Notes under the pieces: generated by a model | Database searches by the model: none | Told to the model about the DNA's origin: nothing | The model's input: only the letters and a program-made list of their open reading frames with translations | Assembly (NCBI GenBank): GCA_964561005.1 | Contig: CAZLNO010000081.1 | Span: forward strand, 1 to 18,430 | From: CAZLNO01 sp964561005 | Lineage (GTDB): Bacteria; Pseudomonadota; Alphaproteobacteria; Kiloniellales; Rhodovibrionaceae | Direction: 5' to 3' | Length of the DNA: 18,430 bases | Position numbers and translations under genes: made by a program | In this document: piece after piece, positions 14,105 through 18,430 of the stretch | How the letters are laid out: each line of letters begins with the position of its first letter | Numbering within the stretch: the stretch's first letter is position 1

Positions 14105-14881
14105 GTGTGCGAGGGATCGGGCGAAAGGCGGCGGGGCATTTCCGCCTGGCCGGCGACGGGACCGGGCCAACTGGGCCACGCGCCGGCCACGCCGCGCCGG
14201 CTGGCGGCGGCGCTGGGCGGGGGGCTGCCGGCGCGCGGGCAGCGCATCGGCCTGCTGGGCGGCTCGTTCAATCCGGCGCACGGCGGGCATCTGCATATCT
14301 CGCTGGAAGCCCGGCGGCGCCTGGGGCTGGACGAGGTCTGGTGGCTGGTCTCGCCGCAGAACCCGCTGAAGCCGAGGCGCGGCATGGCGCCGCTGGAGCG
14401 CCGCGTGGCCTCGGCGCGGGCGGTCATCGCGGGTCATCCCGGCGTGCGCGCCACGACACTGGAGTCCGCGCTGGGCACGCTCTACACCGCCGACACCCTG
14501 GCGGCCCTGACGCGCCGCTTTGCGGAGGTGCGTTTCGTCTGGCTGATGGGCGCCGACAACCTGGCGCAGGTCGACCGCTGGGACCGTTGGACCGCCATCT
14601 TTCGCACGCTGCCCGTTGCGGTGCTTGACCGCCCGCATTATCCTATGAGTGTGCTGACCGCCAAGGCGGCGCACCGCTTCGCTGGCGTGAGAGTGGCCGA
14701 GGAGCGGGCGCGGCACCTGGCGGCGCAGGCGCCGCCGGCCTGGGTGTTCTTGCATCAACCGAGGGACCCGCGGTCGGCGACGCAGATACGTGCCCGAGGA
14801 AGCGGGAGCGAACCCAGACCTTGCCAAGCTGTCGGGTCGACAGGACCGGCACACGCGGACCCCGACGGACACGCCAGGTGA
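14105..14881 (+). CDS. nadD: Nicotinate-nucleotide adenylyltransferase
   Basis: Joins nicotinate mononucleotide and ATP to give deamido-NAD in NAD synthesis. The 258-aa product shows the nucleotidyltransferase signature RIGLLGGSFNPAHGGHLHIS (47-66, catalytic H59 and H62), WWLVSPQNPLKP (79-90), WLMGADNLAQVDRW (146-159) and the C-terminal SATQIRARG (224-232) expected to contact ATP. The start is uncertain: an in-frame TGA lies at 14042 and the only standard start codon before the core is GTG 14105, which is just 1 nt from GGAGG, a poor spacing. The first 45 residues are Gly/Ala/Arg-rich and atypical. After SATQIR there are 29 further low-complexity residues, longer than the short tail usual in the family. 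It is followed by rsfS after 86 nt. Confidence 0.92.
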   Translation: MCEGSGERRRGISAWPATGPGQLGHAPATPRRLAAALGGGLPARGQRIGLLGGSFNPAHGGHLHISLEARRRLGLDEVWWLVSPQNPLKPRRGMAPLERRVASARAVIAGHPGVRATTLESALGTLYTADTLAALTRRFAEVRFVWLMGADNLAQVDRWDRWTAIFRTLPVAVLDRPHYPMSVLTAKAAHRFAGVRVAEERARHLAAQAPPAWVFLHQPRDPRSATQIRARGSGSEPRPCQAVGSTGPAHADPDGHAR

Positions 14882-14967
14882 TCCGGGCCTTATCGCGTTT
14901 TCAGCAAAATTCGGATGGTCCGGTCCGCCGCGCCAGGCGCGGCGGTGACGGGTCGTTCCCTGTTGCG

Positions 14968-15393
14968 ATGGAGGTCACAGCCATAACGGACGTGCACATG
15001 CCAACGATGGCCACGGCGGCCGAGAGCGCCGCCCCCACGAGCCAGCGCCTGCTCGCGCTGGCGACGCAATCCCTGGAAGACGACAAGGCCGAGGACGTGG
15101 TCGTCATCGACCTCGCGGCGAAAAGCACCATGGCCGACCACATGGTGATCGCCAGCGGCCGTTCCAGCCGTCAGGTGCTGGCCATGGCCGAGCACCTGCG
15201 GGAGAAGCTGAAGGCGGCCGGCCTGGGCAGCGTCTCGGCGGAAGGGATGACGCGCGGCGACTGGGTGCTGATCGACGGCGGAGACGTCATCGTGCATCTC
15301 TTCCGGCCGGAAGTGCGGGCCTTCTACAACCTCGAAAAGATGTGGGCCGGCCCGCTCTCGGAAGACGTCGGCGAGCAGCGCGCGCTGGCCTGA
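14968..15393 (+). CDS. rsfS: Ribosome silencing factor
   Basis: Binds the large subunit (uL14) and blocks joining of subunits when nutrients fall. The 141-aa product has the RsfS fold: LLALATQSLEDDKAEDVVVIDL, STMADHMVIASGRSSRQVLAMAEHL with the ATG-like variant ASGRSSRQ, GMTRGDWVLIDGGDVIVHLF and the ending FYNLEKMWAG. ATG 14968 is the first plausible start; ATG 14998 and ATG 15007 are alternatives that shorten the N-terminus by 10 and 13 residues, and none has a strong ribosome site. An upstream continuation of the frame to 14821 overlaps nadD and is not supported. It follows nadD and precedes rlmH, the standard order. Confidence 0.93.
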   Translation: MEVTAITDVHMPTMATAAESAAPTSQRLLALATQSLEDDKAEDVVVIDLAAKSTMADHMVIASGRSSRQVLAMAEHLREKLKAAGLGSVSAEGMTRGDWVLIDGGDVIVHLFRPEVRAFYNLEKMWAGPLSEDVGEQRALA

Positions 15394-15476
15394 GACGGCC
15401 ATCGCAATGCCTGTTGGCCCGGCCGCGGATGCCGGCCGACGGCTGGCGAGCGGGCGGTGGAAGGGGGTCCTGGCGG

Positions 15477-15932
15477 ATGAACCTCACGCTCGCCGCCGTG
15501 GGACGGTTCCGGCGGGAGCCATTGACCGAGGTCTTCGAGTCCTACGTCAAGCGGCTGTCCTGGAACCTCGATCTGAAGGAAGTGGTCGCGCGCAAGCCCG
15601 GCGACGCGGCGGCAATGCGCGAGGAGGAAGGGCGGCTGCTGCTGGATGCCTGCCCGGCCGACGCCACGCTGGTCGCGCTCGACGCTGGAGGCAAGACCCT
15701 GTCGAGCGAGGCCTTCGCCCACACTCTCGGCGACTGGCAGGATCGCGGCACGCGCGCCGTCGCTTTCATGGTCGGCGGCGCCGACGGCCTGGCGCCCGAG
15801 GTTCCGAGGCGGGCCGGGCTGACGTTGTCCCTCGGCCCCATGACCTGGCCGCACATGCTGGTCCGCGTCATGCTGGTGGAGCAGATCTACCGCGCGCAGT
15901 GCATTCTGAACGGCCACCCCTATCACCGCTGA
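15477..15932 (+). CDS. rlmH: 23S rRNA pseudouridine-1915 N3-methyltransferase
   Basis: SPOUT-class methyltransferase using S-adenosylmethionine on helix 69 of 23S rRNA. The 151-aa product carries FMVGGADGLAPEV (98-109), the SAM-binding knot segment LSLGPMTWPHMLVRVMLVEQIYRA (117-140) and the invariant C-terminal NGHPYHR (145-151). Length is normal for the family. ATG 15477 starts at the family N-terminus MNLTLAAVGR and follows AAGGGGG at close spacing. The longer frame starting at 15342 overlaps rsfS and is rejected. Its stop codon is the left edge of a hairpin before gpmI. Confidence 0.97.
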   Translation: MNLTLAAVGRFRREPLTEVFESYVKRLSWNLDLKEVVARKPGDAAAMREEEGRLLLDACPADATLVALDAGGKTLSSEAFAHTLGDWQDRGTRAVAFMVGGADGLAPEVPRRAGLTLSLGPMTWPHMLVRVMLVEQIYRAQCILNGHPYHR

Positions 15933-15956
15933 CGCGCGGCGCGCCGGACCGCGCGT
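15932..15956 (+). terminator. GC-rich hairpin after rlmH (possible terminator)
   Basis: ACGCGCGG (15932-15939) pairs perfectly with CCGCGCGT (15949-15956) around a 9-nt loop, starting at the last base of the rlmH stop. A second small stem, ACCAC/GTGGT (15960-15964 with 15972-15976), follows. No T-run is present, so termination would have to be partial or Rho-assisted. Confidence 0.35.
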
Positions 15957-15964
15957 ACAACCAC

Positions 15965-15993
15965 TGTGCAGGTGGTGCGCGCTTCGTTATAAG
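15965..15993 (+). promoter_or_regulatory. Candidate -10 element just upstream of gpmI
   Basis: TATAAG (15988-15993) lies 6 nt before the gpmI ATG. A weak -35 (TGTGCA, 15965-15970) lies 17 nt upstream of it. If used, transcription would begin at or next to the ATG, giving a nearly leaderless mRNA. The overlapping AAGGGA (15991-15996) can instead be read as a ribosome site on read-through mRNA. The two readings cannot be separated here. Confidence 0.35.
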
Positions 15994-15999
15994 GGACAC

Positions 16000-17583
16000 A
16001 TGAGCGAGCAACGCACCCAACGGCCGCGTCCCGTCGTCCTCTGCGTGCTGGACGGCTGGGCGCTCAATCCCAACGAGACCGACAACGCCGTCGCCCAGGC
16101 GAACACCCCGGTGATGGACCGGCTGTGGCACGACAACCCGCACGCCACGCTGATCACCCACGGCGAGGCCGTCGGCCTGCCGGCCGGGCAGATGGGCAAC
16201 TCCGAGGTCGGGCACATGAACCTCGGCGCCGGGCGCATGGTGCTGCAGGAGCTGCCGCGCATCGACAAGACGGTGGCCGAGGGCAAGCTGGGCGATACCC
16301 CGGCGCTGCGCGATTTCATCGCGCGCCTGCGCGACAGCGGCGGCACCGCGCACCTGCTGGGCCTGCTCTCGCCCGGCGGCGTGCATTCGCATCAGCGCCA
16401 CCTCGCCGAGCTGGCCAACGCCCTTCTCGACGCCGGCATCCCGGTCGCCGTGCACGCCTTCATGGATGGCCGGGACACGCCGCCGATGGCCGGCGCGGAC
16501 CACATCCGGCGATTCCAGGCCGACGCGCCGCGCGCGACCATCGCGACGGTCGGCGGGCGCTATTACGCCATGGACCGCGACAAGCGCTGGGACCGCGTCG
16601 AGAAGGCCCACGACGCCATCGTCGACGCGCGGGCCGGGGCCAGCGCGCCCGACGCGGTGACGGCGGTGACGCAGGCCCATGAAGCGGGCACCGGCGACGA
16701 GTTCATCGTGCCGACCGTGGTGGACGGCTACGGCGGCATGGCCGACGGCGACGGCGTGATCATGGCCAACTTCCGCGCCGACCGCGCGCGGGAGATCCTG
16801 CACGCCCTGGTCGACCCCGATTTCGACGGCTTCGCCCGGCGCCGGCGGGTGGCCTTCGCGGCCCAGGCCGGGATGGTGGTCTATTCCGACGCGCTGGCGC
16901 CCTTGCTGCCGGCGATCTTCCCGCCGCAGCAGCCCGAGGACGTGCTGGGCGAGGTGGTGGCGCGGGCGGGGCTGCGCCAGCTCCGCATCGCCGAGACGGA
17001 GAAGTACGCCCACGTCACCTTCTTCCTCAACGGCGGGCGCGAAAAGGTGTTCGACGGCGAGGAGCGCATCCTGGTGCCGTCCCCCAAGGTCGCGACCTAC
17101 GACCAGAAGCCCGAGATGTCGGCGCCGGAAGTGACCGACAGGCTGGTCGAGGCCGTGGAGAGTGGCCGCTTCGATTTGATCGTGGTGAACTACGCCAACG
17201 GCGACATGGTGGGCCACACCGGCGATATTCCGGCCGCCGTCAAGGCGATCGAGACCGTCGACGCCTGCCTCGGGCGCCTGGTCGCGGCGGTGGAGAAGGC
17301 CGACGGCCGCCTGTTGATCACCGCCGACCACGGCAACGCCGACATGATGCGCGACCCGGACACCGGCCAGCCGCACACGGCGCATACCAAGTTCCCTGTG
17401 CCGCTGGTGCTGGTGGGCGCGGGCGCGCGGGACCACAGCCTGGCCGACGGACGCCTGGCCGACGTGGCGCCGACGCTGCTGGCGCTGATGGGGCTGCCGC
17501 AGCCCGCGGCGATGACCGGCCGCTGCCTGCTCACTTCCCGAGCCGCGCCGAGGGAGGCGCCAGCCCAGCGTGCTTCGGCCTGA
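16000..17583 (+). CDS. gpmI: 2,3-bisphosphoglycerate-independent phosphoglycerate mutase
   Basis: Interconverts 3- and 2-phosphoglycerate in glycolysis/gluconeogenesis using two Mn ions. The 527-aa product is slightly longer than the usual 510. It opens with VVLCVLDGWALNPNETDNAV (metal ligand D18) and carries the catalytic serine S68 in MGNSEVGHMNLGAGR. HAFMDGRDTPPMAG and VGGRYYAMDRDKRWDR form the inserted transferase domain. The phosphatase half contains ADHGNADMM (metal ligands D443/H444) and HTKFPVPLV (H462). ATG 16000 has AAGGGA close upstream. The C-terminal tail after CLLT is Ala/Arg-rich. The last 14 nt overlap the start of the envC-like gene, a sign of coupled expression. Confidence 0.97.
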   Translation: MSEQRTQRPRPVVLCVLDGWALNPNETDNAVAQANTPVMDRLWHDNPHATLITHGEAVGLPAGQMGNSEVGHMNLGAGRMVLQELPRIDKTVAEGKLGDTPALRDFIARLRDSGGTAHLLGLLSPGGVHSHQRHLAELANALLDAGIPVAVHAFMDGRDTPPMAGADHIRRFQADAPRATIATVGGRYYAMDRDKRWDRVEKAHDAIVDARAGASAPDAVTAVTQAHEAGTGDEFIVPTVVDGYGGMADGDGVIMANFRADRAREILHALVDPDFDGFARRRRVAFAAQAGMVVYSDALAPLLPAIFPPQQPEDVLGEVVARAGLRQLRIAETEKYAHVTFFLNGGREKVFDGEERILVPSPKVATYDQKPEMSAPEVTDRLVEAVESGRFDLIVVNYANGDMVGHTGDIPAAVKAIETVDACLGRLVAAVEKADGRLLITADHGNADMMRDPDTGQPHTAHTKFPVPLVLVGAGARDHSLADGRLADVAPTLLALMGLPQPAAMTGRCLLTSRAAPREAPAQRASA

Positions 17584-18430
17584 ATCCCGCCCCCGACGCC
17601 TTGCCCTGGCCGGCGCTCTGCTGTGGGCGCTGAGCGGCGTTGCCGTGCCGGCGGCGGCGCAGAACAGTGGCGACGGCACCTCCATCGAGAGCATCGAGAA
17701 GGAGGCCGAGGCGACGCGGGAGAAGGCGCAAACCCTGAAGCGCCGCGCCGCCGAGCTGGCCGAGGAGATGCGGGCCATCAGGACGAAGAGCGTGGCCGTC
17801 GCGCGGCAGACGCAGGCCCTGGAAGCCCAGCTCTCCGAAATCGAGGCGACCTTCGCCACGCTCAAGGAGCGTGAAGCCGAAAAGCGCGCGGCGCTCGAGG
17901 CGCGGCGGGGACAGCTCACGCAGACGCTGTCCGCGCTGCAGCGCATCGCGGTACAGCCGCCGGAAGCCCTGGCCTTCGGCGAGGATTCGCCGCTCGACGT
18001 CGTGCGCGGCGCCATGCTGCTGGGCGTGGCCGTCCCCGAGATCGAGCGACGGGCGGCCCAACTCCGCGGCGAGCTGGCCGACCTGCGTCGCCTGCGCCAG
18101 CAGCTCGACCGCGAGCGCGAGCGCATGGCGGCGACCAAGGCGCGGCTCGGTGAGGAGCGGGCGGAGGTCGCGCGGCTGCTGGCGCGCAAGCAGCATCTGC
18201 GCGAGCAGCTCATCGGCCGCTCCCGCGCCGCCAAGAAGCGTGCCTCCAGGCTGGCCGAACAGGCCGCGGACATGCGCGACCTCGTGGCGAAGCTGCGCAG
18301 CATGCCGCTTCCCGAGGTTCCAGAGTCCGCTCCGCAACCCGCCCGAAAGCCGGATACCGTGCCCGAGGCGGCGCGCCAGGCCACCGCCCCGAAATCCGAG
18401 ACCTCGGGCGAGGCCGGCACCGACAGCCTC
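17570..18430 (+). CDS. EnvC-like murein hydrolase activator, 5' part (cut by window end)
   Basis: The frame is open from GTG 17570 to the window edge (287 codons, no stop). The product begins with a Sec signal peptide: basic RPESRPRR, hydrophobic LALAGALLWALSGVAV, and a likely cleavage after PAAA (about residue 30). Two long coiled-coil stretches follow (about 40-105 and 155-245), rich in Glu, Arg, Leu and Ala, then a Pro/Ala/Lys-rich linker. This layout plus the gpmI neighbourhood fits alphaproteobacterial EnvC, a periplasmic protein that activates amidases in cell separation. Its LytM/M23 domain would lie beyond 18430 and is not seen. The GTG start overlaps gpmI by 14 nt; AGGGAGG (17551-17557) is 12 nt upstream, rather far. 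A plain coiled-coil periplasmic protein remains possible. Confidence 0.8.
   Translation, partial: MLRPESRPRRLALAGALLWALSGVAVPAAAQNSGDGTSIESIEKEAEATREKAQTLKRRAAELAEEMRAIRTKSVAVARQTQALEAQLSEIEATFATLKEREAEKRAALEARRGQLTQTLSALQRIAVQPPEALAFGEDSPLDVVRGAMLLGVAVPEIERRAAQLRGELADLRRLRQQLDRERERMAATKARLGEERAEVARLLARKQHLREQLIGRSRAAKKRASRLAEQAADMRDLVAKLRSMPLPEVPESAPQPARKPDTVPEAARQATAPKSETSGEAGTDSL

Noticed and set aside
14625..14649. TTGACC ... TATGAG as an internal promoter in nadD
   Set aside because: The spacer is only 13 nt, too short for a sigma-70 promoter.

Overview
The window is a high-GC (by eye about 70%) bacterial chromosome segment, most probably from an alphaproteobacterium. The evidence is the gene order obg-proB-proA-(insert)-nadD-rsfS-rlmH-gpmI-envC preceded by rplU-rpmA, a bL21 protein with a lysine/alanine-rich C-terminal tail, an ELM1-family (DUF1022) protein, and dispersed palindromic repeats of kinds common in that class. 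A Rhodospirillales-like origin is my inference; no marker here fixes the genus.

Left part (213-7099) is an accessory surface-glycan locus. On the plus strand there are four tightly spaced genes: a GT4-type glycosyltransferase, a Wzx/MATE-like polysaccharide flippase (8-nt overlap), a small 2-oxoglutarate/Fe(II) oxygenase and a PAPS-type sulfotransferase. Facing them on the minus strand are an ELM1-family protein and a second, different sulfotransferase. The two groups converge on a cluster of short inverted and tandem repeats at 4669-4823. The simplest reading is assembly, export and decoration (hydroxylation and sulfation) of an extracellular glycan, but no substrate can be read from the sequence.

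A low-GC intergenic stretch (about 7100-7260) and a near-consensus promoter (7372-7399) separate this from the housekeeping part. There, rplU-rpmA end at a clear intrinsic terminator (8349-8381). After a repeat-bearing gap come obg, proB and proA (Obg GTPase and the first two steps of proline synthesis), with obg and proB overlapping by 4 nt. A cytoplasmic GGDEF diguanylate cyclase with an imperfect inhibitory site (KxxD) lies between proA and nadD. It is followed by about 650 bp without a credible gene but holding four perfect inverted repeats within 193 bp (13792-13984). nadD, rsfS, rlmH, gpmI and the 5' part of an envC-like gene (cut by the window end) then run on the plus strand.

I found no insertion sequence, CRISPR array, rRNA or tRNA. 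The items most worth a second look are the oxygenase/sulfotransferase glycan locus, the cluster of hairpins at 13792-13984, and the ELM1-sulfotransferase pairing. None can be claimed as a new system from sequence reading alone.
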